From Haemophilus influenzae (GTDB taxonomy: Bacteria > Pseudomonadota > Gammaproteobacteria > Enterobacterales > Pasteurellaceae): a stretch of 64,000 nt of DNA. Both the position numbers and the translations under genes were made by a program. The notes below the pieces were generated by a model, which had not been told where the DNA came from, did not search any database, and saw only the letters and a list, made by a program, of their open reading frames with translations. Below, one piece after another: positions 51,123 through 62,598 of the stretch. Within the stretch, counting starts at the first letter, position 1. Each line of letters begins with the position of its first letter. The stretch spans positions 496,001-560,000 of the forward strand of contig NZ_AP018771.1 of assembly GCF_019703545.1 (NCBI RefSeq). The letters run 5' to 3'.

Positions 51123-51656
51123 ATGTCAGAATTAACTACAATAGCTCGCCCTTATGCAAAAGCTGCATTCGACTTTGCCATTGAACAAAGTGCGGTCGAA
51201 AAATGGACTGAAATGTTAGGTTTTGCTGCTGCCGTAGCTGAAGATGAAACGGTAAAAGCTTACTTAAGTAGTTCTCTTTCTGCACAGAAATTAGCTGATA
51301 CAGTAATTTCTATTTGTGGCGAACAATTGGATCAATATGGGCAAAATCTTATTCGGTTAATGGCTGAAAATAAGCGTTTGAGTGCTATTCCTGCGGTGTT
51401 TGAAGAATTTAAACATCACGTAGAGGAACACCAAGCTATTGCAGAAGTTGAAGTAACATCTGCGCAACCATTGAATGCAACACAAATCGAAAAAATTGCA
51501 GCTGCAATGGAAAAAAGATTAGCTCGCAAAGTGAAATTAAATTGCAACGTGGATAACGCACTTATTGCTGGTGTGATTGTTCGTACTGAAGACTTTGTGA
51601 TTGACGGAAGTAGCCGTGGGCAACTTACTCGTCTCGCAAACGAGTTGCAATTATAA
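51123..51656 (+). CDS. atpH: ATP synthase subunit delta
   Basis: Subunit delta (177 residues) caps the F1 head and ties it to the b stalk. The N-terminal [17 protein letters not shown] helix and the C-terminal [22 protein letters not shown] block are family marks. 12 nt follow atpF and 12 nt precede atpA. Confidence 0.97.
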
Positions 51657-51668
51657 GAGGAATACAAG

Positions 51669-53210
51669 ATGCAACTAAATTCAACTGAAATTAGTGAATT
51701 GATTAAAAAACGCATCGCTCAATTCGACGTGGTCAGTGAAGCGCGTAATACAGGGACAATTGTTTCTGTAAGCGATGGTATTATTCGCATCCACGGTTTA
51801 AGCGATGTGATGCAAGGTGAAATGATCGCCTTACCAGGTAATCGTTATGCGATGGCACTTAACCTTGAACGCGATTCTGTTGGTGCTGTAGTTATGGGAC
51901 CTTACGCAGATTTAGCGGAAGGTATGGAAGTTCAATGTACAGGTCGTATTCTTGAAGTACCAGTTGGTCGTGGTTTATTAGGTCGTGTAGTTAATACGCT
52001 TGGTCAGCCAATCGATGGTAAAGGCGAAATTGAAAATGATGGTTTCTCACCAGTAGAAGTGATTGCGCCAGGTGTTATCGATCGTCGTTCTGTTGATCAA
52101 CCTGTTCAAACTGGTTATAAAGCTGTCGATTCTATGGTACCGATTGGTCGTGGTCAGCGTGAGTTAATCATCGGTGACCGTCAAACGGGTAAAACTGCGT
52201 TAGCAATTGACGCTATTATTAATCAGCGTAATTCAGGTATTAAATGTATCTATGTTGCGATTGGTCAAAAAGCCTCTACTATTGCAAACGTCGTGCGTAA
52301 ATTAGAAGAACATGGTGCGCTTGCAAATACTATCGTGGTAGCTGCATCTGCATCTGAATCAGCAGCGTTACAATATTTAGCCCCTTATGCTGGTTGTGCG
52401 ATGGGGGAATATTTCCGTGATCGCGGCGAAGATGCGTTAATTGTTTATGATGATTTATCAAAACAAGCCGTAGCTTATCGTCAAATTTCATTATTATTAC
52501 GTCGTCCACCAGGTCGTGAAGCCTATCCAGGTGATGTGTTCTATTTACATTCTCGTTTACTAGAACGTGCTTCTCGTGTAAATGAAGATTATGTAGAAAA
52601 ATTCACTAAAGGTGAAGTGAAAGGAAAAACAGGTTCTTTAACCGCACTTCCTATTATTGAAACCCAAGCTGGTGACGTATCTGCGTTTGTTCCAACTAAC
52701 GTAATTTCTATTACCGATGGTCAGATTTTCTTAGAATCTAACTTGTTTAACTCAGGTATTCGTCCTGCGGTAAACCCAGGTATTTCGGTATCTCGTGTTG
52801 GTGGTTCAGCGCAAACTAAAGTTATTAAGAAATTAGCGGGTGGTATTCGTACCGCGCTAGCTCAATATCGTGAATTAGCAGCGTTTGCACAGTTTGCATC
52901 AGATCTAGATGATGCGACTCGTAAGCAACTTTCTCACGGTGAAAAAGTAACTGAATTATTAAAACAAAAACAATTCGCACCATTATCTGTTGCAGAACAA
53001 GCGGTTGTATTGTTTGCTGTTGAATTTGGTTATTTGGATGACGTGGAATTATCAAAAATTGCAAGTTTTGAGACCGCACTTTTAGATTATTCTAACCGTA
53101 ATCACGCTGAATTTATGCAAGAGCTTAATAAAACCGGTAACTATAATGATGAAATCAAAGATACGTTAAAAAGTATTTTAGATGGTTTTAAAGCGAATAG
53201 TGCTTGGTAG
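51669..53210 (+). CDS. atpA: ATP synthase subunit alpha
   Basis: F1 alpha subunit (513 residues), regulatory nucleotide-binding subunit of the catalytic hexamer. Walker A is GDRQTGKT about residues 169-176; the alpha/beta signature [17 protein letters not shown] lies about 363-379. Length is identical to the E. coli protein. RBS AGAGGAA. Confidence 0.98.
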   Translation: MQLNSTEISELIKKRIAQFDVVSEARNTGTIVSVSDGIIRIHGLSDVMQGEMIALPGNRYAMALNLERDSVGAVVMGPYADLAEGMEVQCTGRILEVPVGRGLLGRVVNTLGQPIDGKGEIENDGFSPVEVIAPGVIDRRSVDQPVQTGYKAVDSMVPIGRGQRELIIGDRQTGKTALAIDAIINQRNSGIKCIYVAIGQKASTIANVVRKLEEHGALANTIVVAASASESAALQYLAPYAGCAMGEYFRDRGEDALIVYDDLSKQAVAYRQISLLLRRPPGREAYPGDVFYLHSRLLERASRVNEDYVEKFTKGEVKGKTGSLTALPIIETQAGDVSAFVPTNVISITDGQIFLESNLFNSGIRPAVNPGISVSRVGGSAQTKVIKKLAGGIRTALAQYRELAAFAQFASDLDDATRKQLSHGEKVTELLKQKQFAPLSVAEQAVVLFAVEFGYLDDVELSKIASFETALLDYSNRNHAEFMQELNKTGNYNDEIKDTLKSILDGFKANSAW

Positions 53211-53225
53211 TAACGGAGAGATAAG

Positions 53226-55485
<2,260 letters not shown>

Positions 55486-55514
55486 TCACTTCAAGTCATT
55501 TGAAGGAGAACAAA

Positions 55515-55943
55515 ATGGCGACATTTAATTTAACAATAGTAAGCGCAGAGCAGAAAATCTTTGAAGGTGAAGTAAAACAAATTCAGGTAACTGGTGTGGA
55601 AGGGGAGCTTGGTATTTTGCCCGGACATACGCCATTGCTAACAGCAATTAAGCCTGGGATTGTTAAATTTACTCTTAAAGATGGGAATGAAGAAGTTATC
55701 TATGTTTCTGGTGGTTTTTTAGAAGTTCAACCAAATATTGTGACAGTATTAGCAGATATTGCTATTCGAGGTAGTGAATTAGATGCAGATCGTATTCACG
55801 AAGCAAAACGTAAAGCAGAAGAAAATATAGTATCTCACGGATCTGATGTAGATCACGACTTACTTGTTGCAAAACTTTCTAAAGAGTTAGCAAAACTTCG
55901 AGCTTATGAACTCACTGAAAAACTATTGAAAACAAGACGATAA
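55515..55943 (+). CDS. atpC: ATP synthase subunit epsilon
   Basis: F1 epsilon subunit (142 residues) couples the rotor to the c-ring and inhibits ATP hydrolysis through its C-terminal helices. The beta-sandwich has [24 protein letters not shown], followed by helical [10 protein letters not shown] chose the ATG at 55515 with AAGGAGA upstream. Last gene of the operon. Confidence 0.97.
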   Translation: MATFNLTIVSAEQKIFEGEVKQIQVTGVEGELGILPGHTPLLTAIKPGIVKFTLKDGNEEVIYVSGGFLEVQPNIVTVLADIAIRGSELDADRIHEAKRKAEENIVSHGSDVDHDLLVAKLSKELAKLRAYELTEKLLKTRR

Positions 55944-55985
55944 TTGAAAGTATAATATAGATGAAGTGAACTTCATTTAGTTTAA

Positions 55986-56021
55986 GGGCTAAGTTCTATA
56001 ATTTTAGAACTTAGCCTTTTT
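55986..56021 (+). terminator. atp operon terminator
   Basis: GGCTAAGTTCTA (55987-55998) pairs with TAGAACTTAGCC (56005-56016) and is followed by TTTTTG. A shorter palindrome, ATGAAGT-GA-ACTTCAT, lies just before it (55961-55976). Confidence 0.9.
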
Positions 56022-56128
56022 GTTGTATGAGATTAATGATAAGTTTTGTCTGAAATTTTTATCTAAATTAATTAGGATAATATTTACTCTTTTTTAGATA
56101 AAAAGTGCGGTAAATTTTTAGTTTGTTT

Positions 56129-57331
56129 TTAACCTACAACAAAGGGTAAATAACCCGCACGAATCGCAAATGGAATGGATGTAATGATCACGCCTAATAC
56201 CAATACGATAATTAAAGTCAGATTTCCTCCCCACACTTTGTATGGCAAATTAGCGTGGGCACGACGAGCTTTCCAAACAAGGCTAACTGGCAATACTACG
56301 GCGTAGAATGCAAACATTTGACCTGCGTAGCCTAGTGCTAAAATAAAACCTTCTGGGTAAAATAATGCAAAAACAAGTGGTGGAATAAAAGTCAGTAAAC
56401 CAAGTGAAATTCTACCTGCTGTAACGTTAAATGAACGTTTTAGTAAATCTTCAATACATTCTAATAATCCTAATCCCACACCTAAGAAAGAAGTGATAAG
56501 TGCTAATGTAGAAAATAATTTTACCGCACTTGCGATCACATTGCTTCCAGTGATGGTGAAGGTTGCTTTTACTAAGCCATTTAAAGTCGCATCTTCTTTT
56601 AAGATTTGTAAAAATTCATTTTGTGTAAGCAAGCCGTGCGTGGATAGTTGCCATAGAATATAAGCACAAAGTGTTATGGCAGAGCCGACCAAAATAGAGA
56701 AGCGCAATGCTTTTACATTGCCATCTAAGTATTTATTTAAACTTGGAATGGAACCGTGGAAACCAAACGCCGTGAAAAATACAGGGCTTGCAGAGATAAT
56801 TAAAGCCTTATCAATTGGCGTCGCCATTAAGTTATCAAATTTGATTTCTGGCAACATTAAGCTTAACACCACGGCAAAGGCAGCAAGCATAACGAAAAAT
56901 AACACGCGATTAATTTTATCTACGCTATGTGTGCCGATGACGATAAATGAACCGAAAATCACGGTAAATAATAAGACGCTAACTTTATCGCCAAAACTTT
57001 CTGGTAATAAATCTTTTAGTAGTGAACCGCCACCGCTGATATAAGCGGCAATTAATGCATATAAGAAAATAATTAGCACGGCTGTGGCAATAATGCGTCC
57101 TGCTTTACCAAAATATTGTTCTGCAAGTGTGCCGATACCTGCATTACTTTCCGCAGTTTGATAGAGCTCAACGAATAAAAGTGCGCTAAAAGTTAATAAT
57201 GCCCAAAGCCCCAATAACAAGATTAAAGTAAAGCCGAAGCCAATGCCAGCGGAAGTGAGAGGCATAGCCAACATTCCCGCGCCAATCATCGTGCCAGCAA
57301 CAAGAAGTGTGCTGCCTACAGTTTTGTTCAT
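56129..57331 (-). CDS. tyrP: Tyrosine-specific permease, copy 1
   Basis: A 400-residue paralogue of the permease at 7.7-8.9 kb, aromatic amino acid permease family, with GTMIGAGMLAMPLTSAG in helix 1. I start at the ATG 57331 (MNKTVGSTLL), preceded by AAGGAAA; the frame extends 23 codons further but without an RBS and through the promoter. The upstream region has two TyrR-box-like sites, which supports tyrosine as substrate. In strain Rd the his operon follows upstream; here yicC does. Confidence 0.93.
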   Translation of the reverse strand: MNKTVGSTLLVAGTMIGAGMLAMPLTSAGIGFGFTLILLLGLWALLTFSALLFVELYQTAESNAGIGTLAEQYFGKAGRIIATAVLIIFLYALIAAYISGGGSLLKDLLPESFGDKVSVLLFTVIFGSFIVIGTHSVDKINRVLFFVMLAAFAVVLSLMLPEIKFDNLMATPIDKALIISASPVFFTAFGFHGSIPSLNKYLDGNVKALRFSILVGSAITLCAYILWQLSTHGLLTQNEFLQILKEDATLNGLVKATFTITGSNVIASAVKLFSTLALITSFLGVGLGLLECIEDLLKRSFNVTAGRISLGLLTFIPPLVFALFYPEGFILALGYAGQMFAFYAVVLPVSLVWKARRAHANLPYKVWGGNLTLIIVLVLGVIITSIPFAIRAGYLPFVVG

Positions 57332-57368
57332 TTTTGTTTCCTTATAGTGTAATAAAAAATTTACGATA

Positions 57369-57409
57369 ATTGTATTGTATAATTTACACCGTGTAAACAA
57401 CAGAATACA
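57369..57409 (-). promoter_or_regulatory. tyrP promoter overlapping two TyrR-box-like sites
   Basis: On the minus strand TTTACA (57397-57392), a 17-bp spacer and TACAAT (57374-57369) form a promoter. Over it lie TGTATTGTATAATTTACA (57371-57388) and TGTAAACAACAGAATACA (57392-57409), each matching TGTAAA-N6-TTTACA at ten of twelve positions, 21 bp centre to centre. Confidence 0.55.
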
Positions 57410-57516
57410 AAATATCTTTATTATTTACCGCACTTTTCTTTTCCCTTTCTGTGTTCATCTCGTTACAATACTTAGCGAATCAACTAAGACAAAGCTAAGA
57501 GAAAATAGGAGAACTT

Positions 57517-58380
57517 ATGATTTACAGTATGACCGCCTTTGCACGCCTTGAAGTGAAAAAAGATTGGGGTGATGCGGTATGGGAAATTCGTTCCGTTAAT
57601 CAACGTTATTTAGAAAACTTTTTCCGTTTGCCCGAGCAATTTCGCGGATTAGAAAACACGTTGCGTGAGAAACTTCGTCAAAGTCTTACTCGCGGTAAAA
57701 TTGAATGTTCTCTACGCATTGAAACAAAAAAACAAGCAAATGCTGAGTTGAATTTAAATAAAGAGCTTGCGAATCAAGTGATTCAGTCTTTGCAATGGAT
57801 TAAAGCTCAGGCTGGAGAAGGTGAAATTAATTTGACAGACGTGCTGCGTTATCCTGGTGTGGTGGAAGCGCAAGAGCAAGATTTAGATGCGATTAGTCAA
57901 GATTTATTGACAGCCTTTGATGATTTACTGACAGATTTTATTGCAATGCGTGGTCGTGAGGGGGAAAAACTGGACGACATTATTCAACAACGTTTAGATT
58001 CCATTGCAGTGGAAACGGATAAAGTGCGGTCACAAATGCCAGCAGTTTTACAATGGCAGCGTGAACGTTTATTGCAACGTTTTGAAGATGCTCAACTTAA
58101 TCTTGATCCGCAACGTGTGGAACAAGAAATGATTTTACTGGCTCAACGCGTTGATGTGGCGGAAGAGCTAGATCGTTTACAAATGCACGTGAAAGAAACC
58201 ACGAATATTTTGAAAAAAGGCGGTGCAGTTGGACGTAAATTAGATTTTATGATGCAAGAGTTGAATCGTGAATCCAATACCCTTGCGTCTAAATCCATTA
58301 ATGCGGATATCACGGCTTCTGCGGTGGAGCTAAAAGTGCTTATTGAACAAATGCGTGAGCAAATTCAGAATTTAGAATAG
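57517..58380 (+). CDS. yicC: YicC-family endoribonuclease
   Basis: A 287-residue YicC protein. The N-terminus MIYSMTAFARLE, the block WEIRSVNQRYLENFFRLPEQFRGLE (about residues 22-46) and the C-terminal GRKLDFMMQELNRESNTLASKS are strongly conserved. Members are endoribonucleases; E. coli YicC takes part in degradation of the small RNA RyhB. RBS AGGAGAA. ygfZ follows after 9 nt, so the two are probably cotranscribed. Confidence 0.94.
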   Translation: MIYSMTAFARLEVKKDWGDAVWEIRSVNQRYLENFFRLPEQFRGLENTLREKLRQSLTRGKIECSLRIETKKQANAELNLNKELANQVIQSLQWIKAQAGEGEINLTDVLRYPGVVEAQEQDLDAISQDLLTAFDDLLTDFIAMRGREGEKLDDIIQQRLDSIAVETDKVRSQMPAVLQWQRERLLQRFEDAQLNLDPQRVEQEMILLAQRVDVAEELDRLQMHVKETTNILKKGGAVGRKLDFMMQELNRESNTLASKSINADITASAVELKVLIEQMREQIQNLE

Positions 58381-58389
58381 GAAAGCAGA

Positions 58390-59232
58390 ATGTCTCAATT
58401 TATTTCTCTTACTCAATATCAGCTGATTGAAGTACAGGGTGCGGATGCAGAAAAATATTTGCAAGGGCAATTAACTTCTGATGTTGTGCGATTAGCAAGT
58501 GGCGTAACGACACTTACAGCTCACTGTGACCCAAAAGGTAAAATGAATGCAATTTACCGTTTGTTTAAAGTAAGTAGTGAACAATTCTTTTTGCTCGTTA
58601 AGAAAGATATTTTGTCAAGCGGGCTAGATGCCTTGAAAAAATATGCGGTATTTTCAAAAGTCAGTTTTGATTTACGTGATTGGCAAATCATTGGCGTAAT
58701 AGGTGAAAAATGTGGAAAAATTACACCGCACTTTTCATTAGAAATTGATGGACAGCGTTCAATTTTATTAAATGAAACTGAATTGCCCGTGAATTTTAAT
58801 GGCGATGAAAAAATTTGGGAAATAGCTGATATTCAAGCAGGATTGCCAAATTTAAGTCCTCAAACGCAAAATGAATTTATCCCACAAGCCCTAAATTTAC
58901 AGGCTATTGAGCAAGCAATTTCTTTTACCAAAGGCTGTTATATTGGGCAAGAAACCGTGGCACGTGCGAAATATCGTGGGGCAAACAAACGTGCAATGTT
59001 TATTTTTAAAGCGCAAACTCAGCAGGAAGTGGAAATTGGCAGTGAAATCGAAATGCAGATTGAAGCCAATTGGCGTAAGACTGGCACGATTACAAGTGCG
59101 GTCAATTTAGACGGTATTTTATGGTTGCAAGTTGTGATGAATAATGACATGGATTCAGAGCAACAATTTAGATTGCCGAGTAATGAAATACTGTTAGAGC
59201 GAGTGCAGTTACCTTATTCGATTACTGAATAA
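58390..59232 (+). CDS. ygfZ: Folate-binding iron-sulfur cluster repair protein YgfZ
   Basis: A 280-residue tetrahydrofolate-dependent protein related to GcvT, needed for activity of several Fe-S enzymes such as MiaB. The signature KGCYIGQETVAR is at residues 181-192, with the essential Cys183. The N-terminal QGADAEKYLQGQLTSDV block binds folate. It is followed by a bidirectional terminator and converges on serA. Confidence 0.95.
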   Translation: MSQFISLTQYQLIEVQGADAEKYLQGQLTSDVVRLASGVTTLTAHCDPKGKMNAIYRLFKVSSEQFFLLVKKDILSSGLDALKKYAVFSKVSFDLRDWQIIGVIGEKCGKITPHFSLEIDGQRSILLNETELPVNFNGDEKIWEIADIQAGLPNLSPQTQNEFIPQALNLQAIEQAISFTKGCYIGQETVARAKYRGANKRAMFIFKAQTQQEVEIGSEIEMQIEANWRKTGTITSAVNLDGILWLQVVMNNDMDSEQQFRLPSNEILLERVQLPYSITE

Positions 59233-59238
59233 GAAAGC

Positions 59239-59270
59239 AAAAAAGATCAGGCATTAACCTGATCTTTTTT
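59239..59270. terminator. Bidirectional terminator between ygfZ and serA
   Basis: AGATCAGG (59244-59251) pairs with CCTGATCT (59258-59265) around CATTAA, with A runs before and T runs after, serving both converging genes. Confidence 0.9.
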
Positions 59271-59275
59271 TGTAT

Positions 59276-60508
59276 TTAGTAAAGTACACGCGCACGAATT
59301 GTGCCATCAATTTCCTTCAATTTTGTCAGTAATGGCGATGCATCATTCGTTTCTACATCAACGACAACATAACCAATTTTTGGGTCAGTTTGTAAATATT
59401 GTGCGGCAATATTGAGGTTGGCTTCGACGAAAATTTGGTTCAGTTTGTTCAATATACCAGGGCGATTTTCGTGAATATGCAATAAGCGTTTTGTTCCCTC
59501 GTGCTCTGGTAAAGAGACTTCTGGGAAGTTTACCGAAGAAAGGGTTGAGCCATTATCTGAATATTTAACAAATTTGCCTGCCACTTCAAAACCGATATTT
59601 TCTTGTGCTTCCGCTGTTGAGCCGCCAATATGTGGCGTTAAAATCACATTATCAAATTCGCGTAATGGCGAGACAAATTCTTCATTAATTGAAGCAGGTT
59701 CAACGGGGAATACATCAATTGCGGCACCCTGAAGTTTCCCGTCTTTTAAGGCTTGAGCGAGAGCATCAATATCTACCACAGTGCCACGCGCAGCATTGAT
59801 CAAAATTGCCCCTTGTTTTAATTGTGCGATACGCGTTGCGTTCATTAAGTTTTTGGTAGATGGCAGTTCTGGCACATGTAATGAAACCACATCGCAAGAA
59901 CTGAGTAATTCTTCAAGGCTACGAACCTGTTTTGCATTACCGAGCGGAAGTTTATTTTCAATATCATAGAAATACACATCCATGCCTAATGATTCGGCAA
60001 TAATACTTAATTGTGAACCAATGTGGCCGTAACCAATAATGCCTAATTTTTTACCCCGCACTTCATAAGAGCCAGTCGCGGATTTATTCCAAACACCACG
60101 ATGTACTTCGGCATTAGCCTGTGGCACATTACGCATAAGTAATAAAATCTCGCCTAATACAAGTTCTGCGACGGAACGAGTGTTTGAGAATGGGGCATTA
60201 AATACAGGAATTCCACGCGCTTTTGCCGCATTTAAATCCACTTGATTTGTACCAATGCAGAAACATCCAACTGCGATTAATTTGGGTGCAGCTTCAATCA
60301 TTTCTGCGGTTAAATGGGTGCGAGAACGCAAGCCAATAAAGTGTGCATCTTTAATGGCTTCTTTTAATTCATCGCCATCCAGTGCTTTTTTATAGTAATC
60401 AATATTGCTATAGCCTGCCGCGTGGAGCGTATCAAGTGCGCTTTGATGCACACCTTCAAACAATACAAATTTAATTTTTGATTTGTCGAGTGAAACTTTG
60501 TTTGTCAT
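59276..60508 (-). CDS. serA: D-3-phosphoglycerate dehydrogenase
   Basis: First enzyme of serine synthesis, oxidising 3-phosphoglycerate with NAD. The 410 residues match E. coli SerA, including the C-terminal ACT domain that binds serine for feedback inhibition. NAD-binding GIIGYGHIGSQLSIIAESLGM is near residues 158-178; catalytic Arg is in NAARGTVVD, Glu in the PVEP region and His in LTPHIGGST (about 290). rpiA lies 29 nt upstream in the same direction, an arrangement shared with enterobacteria. Confidence 0.97.
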   Translation of the reverse strand: MTNKVSLDKSKIKFVLFEGVHQSALDTLHAAGYSNIDYYKKALDGDELKEAIKDAHFIGLRSRTHLTAEMIEAAPKLIAVGCFCIGTNQVDLNAAKARGIPVFNAPFSNTRSVAELVLGEILLLMRNVPQANAEVHRGVWNKSATGSYEVRGKKLGIIGYGHIGSQLSIIAESLGMDVYFYDIENKLPLGNAKQVRSLEELLSSCDVVSLHVPELPSTKNLMNATRIAQLKQGAILINAARGTVVDIDALAQALKDGKLQGAAIDVFPVEPASINEEFVSPLREFDNVILTPHIGGSTAEAQENIGFEVAGKFVKYSDNGSTLSSVNFPEVSLPEHEGTKRLLHIHENRPGILNKLNQIFVEANLNIAAQYLQTDPKIGYVVVDVETNDASPLLTKLKEIDGTIRARVLY

Positions 60509-60537
60509 ATTTGCTTCCTTATGATTTTTATTATGAA

Positions 60538-61197
60538 TTAGTCAATAATTTTGGCACCTTCAGGCGTGCCGACGATTACAACATCTGCGCCACGCAATGC
60601 GAATATCCCATTAGTGACGACACCTGCAACATTGTTTAATTCTTTTTCCATTTCAACTGGATTTAAAATACTGAAGTTGTGTACATCTAAAATCACATTG
60701 CCATTATCTGTAACCACGCCTTCACGATACTCAGGTGCGCCACCAAGTGCGACTAATTTTCTGCCCACTTGTGAACGAGCCATTGGAATAACTTCAACTG
60801 GCAATGGGAAAGTCGAACCTAACACATCCACTTGTTTACTAGAATCTACAATACAAATAAATTTTTTCGCTAATGCAGCGACAATTTTTTCACGAGTGAG
60901 TGCCGCACCGCCGCCTTTAATCATCATTTTTTGTGGATTGATTTCATCTGCACCATCCACATAAATATCTAAGCTAGAGACATCATTTGCATTAAATACT
61001 TCGATCCCTTGTTTACGTAATAATTCTTCTGATGCTTTTGAAGCCGCAACTGCGCCTTGAATTTTATTTTTGATTGTACCCAAAGCCTCAATAAAGCAGT
61101 TCACTGTGGAGCCACTGCCCACGCCAACAATTGTGTCAGCTTTTACATATTCTAATGCAGCTTGTGCGGCGAGTTTTTTCATTTCTAATTGATCCAT
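60538..61197 (-). CDS. rpiA: Ribose-5-phosphate isomerase A
   Basis: Interconverts ribose 5-phosphate and ribulose 5-phosphate in the pentose phosphate pathway. 219 residues; phosphate loop [10 protein letters not shown] near 26-35, DGADEINP with the catalytic acids near residue 81, and [11 protein letters not shown] near 94. It would receive the ribose 5-phosphate made by RbsK from scavenged nucleosides. It precedes serA, probably in one transcript. Confidence 0.97.
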   Translation of the reverse strand: MDQLEMKKLAAQAALEYVKADTIVGVGSGSTVNCFIEALGTIKNKIQGAVAASKASEELLRKQGIEVFNANDVSSLDIYVDGADEINPQKMMIKGGGAALTREKIVAALAKKFICIVDSSKQVDVLGSTFPLPVEVIPMARSQVGRKLVALGGAPEYREGVVTDNGNVILDVHNFSILNPVEMEKELNNVAGVVTNGIFALRGADVVIVGTPEGAKIID

Positions 61198-61330
61198 TTC
61201 TTTTCCTTATCTTAATAAGTAAACGATTGCGTTACTTTATTACGAGCCTATCTAATAAACAAGTATAATTTTTTAGCGGACGTTTTTCTCAAGCAATGTT
61301 ATTTCACGACTAAGTTATTTCAGGACTAGG

Positions 61331-62482
61331 CTATTCTTCCGTTAAAAATAATTCCAATAGTTCATTGAGAAATAATTTGCCTTGCTCAGTGATTTGCCAA
61401 GAATCAGCGTTTCCCACAATATAGTTTTGTTGAATGGCAAAATCAATTTGATTTTTTACCGCACTTTGCGACAAGCCTGTGTAATCTTCAAATTCTTGTT
61501 TGGGTACCGCTTCTAACAAACGAAAGCGATTCATAAAAAACTCAAAAGGGCGGTCAATTTCTTGCACGTTTTTTTCTTCGTAAAGATATTCGCCACGCAA
61601 ATAACCTTTCGGGTGTTTGGTTTTAGAAAAGCGAGTAATCTCGCCATTCGGAAACGTCAATTTCCCGTGTGCGCCACAGCCAATGGCTAAATAATCCCCA
61701 AACCGCCAATAATTCAAATTATGTTTACACTGAAAACCTGTTTTTGCGTAAGCTGAGGTTTCATATTGCTGGTAGCCTGCCGCCGTTAAAAGTTGGTGAC
61801 CTTGCTCAAAAATATCCCAAAGCGCATCATCATCTGGCAATTTAGGTGGGCGGTAAGCAAACATCGTATTTGGCTCAATAGTGAGCTGATACCAAGAAAT
61901 ATGGGGAGGGGATAGCTCAATCGCTTGACGAAGATCATCTAAAGCTTCTTCCAACGTTTGGTTCGGTAAGCCGTGCATTAAATCTAAATTGAAACTTTTT
62001 AGTCCAGAAACTTTCGCTAAATTGACCGCACTTTTTGCCTCTGTTGCATTATGAATTCGCCCAAGACGCTGTAATTTGTCATCATTAAAACTTTGTATTC
62101 CCATAGAAATTCGCGTAATGCCTGCAGATACATAACCTTTAAAACGTTCAGCTTCTACCGTGCCAGGATTAGCTTCTAATGTAATTTCAATGTTATCTTC
62201 AAAATCAATCTGTTTTTTTATTTCTTTTAAGAGGTGGGCAATACTTTCTGACGAAAACAAACTTGGCGTACCGCCACCAATAAAAATCGAATGGAGTTTT
62301 CGTTGTTGAATGGAATTTTTAAAGCGTTGTAAATCAGCCTGCAAATCTTGCAGAAGATGATAAATATAGTCTTGTTCTGGTATATCGCCTTTTTGTGCGT
62401 GTGAATTAAAATCACAATAAGGACATTTTTGAACGCACCAAGGAATATGTATATACAAGGAAAGTGGAGGAAGTTGTAGCAT
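61331..62482 (-). CDS. hemW: Heme chaperone HemW (radical SAM, HemN-like)
   Basis: A 383-residue radical SAM protein. The cluster motif is C16-x3-C20-x2-C23 (WCVQKCPYCDFNSH), with GGGTPSLF about residue 72. The HemW C-terminal domain is present and the N-terminal extension of true coproporphyrinogen oxidase HemN is absent, so I call the heme chaperone. H. influenzae cannot make protoporphyrin from early precursors and depends on host heme, so this heme-handling protein fits better than a synthetic enzyme. Confidence 0.93.
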   Translation of the reverse strand: MLQLPPLSLYIHIPWCVQKCPYCDFNSHAQKGDIPEQDYIYHLLQDLQADLQRFKNSIQQRKLHSIFIGGGTPSLFSSESIAHLLKEIKKQIDFEDNIEITLEANPGTVEAERFKGYVSAGITRISMGIQSFNDDKLQRLGRIHNATEAKSAVNLAKVSGLKSFNLDLMHGLPNQTLEEALDDLRQAIELSPPHISWYQLTIEPNTMFAYRPPKLPDDDALWDIFEQGHQLLTAAGYQQYETSAYAKTGFQCKHNLNYWRFGDYLAIGCGAHGKLTFPNGEITRFSKTKHPKGYLRGEYLYEEKNVQEIDRPFEFFMNRFRLLEAVPKQEFEDYTGLSQSAVKNQIDFAIQQNYIVGNADSWQITEQGKLFLNELLELFLTEE

Positions 62483-62534
62483 TGTGTTATTAACAAGTTT
62501 TCAATTTGGAAAAGTATAAATTAACCTTGTGTAA

Positions 62535-62551
62535 AGATGAAATTTTCATCT
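62535..62551. other. Inverted repeat upstream of hemW
   Basis: AGATGAAA-T-TTTCATCT is a perfect 8-bp inverted repeat with one central base, 53 bases upstream of the hemW start and downstream of the lon terminator. It could be an operator; the binding factor is unknown. Confidence 0.5.
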
Positions 62552-62562
62552 CTAAAGTCAAT

Positions 62563-62590
62563 AAAAGGGCTTGTTTTCACAAGCCCTAAA
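62563..62590 (-). terminator. lon terminator
   Basis: GGGCTTGT (62567-62574) pairs with ACAAGCCC (62579-62586) around a 4-nt loop; on the minus strand TTTTATTG follows. Confidence 0.85.
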
Positions 62591-62598
62591 ACATTCAA

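Noticed and set aside
56676-57044. 122-codon frame opposite tyrP copy 1
   Set aside because: Shadow of the well-conserved permease on the other strand; no ribosome site.
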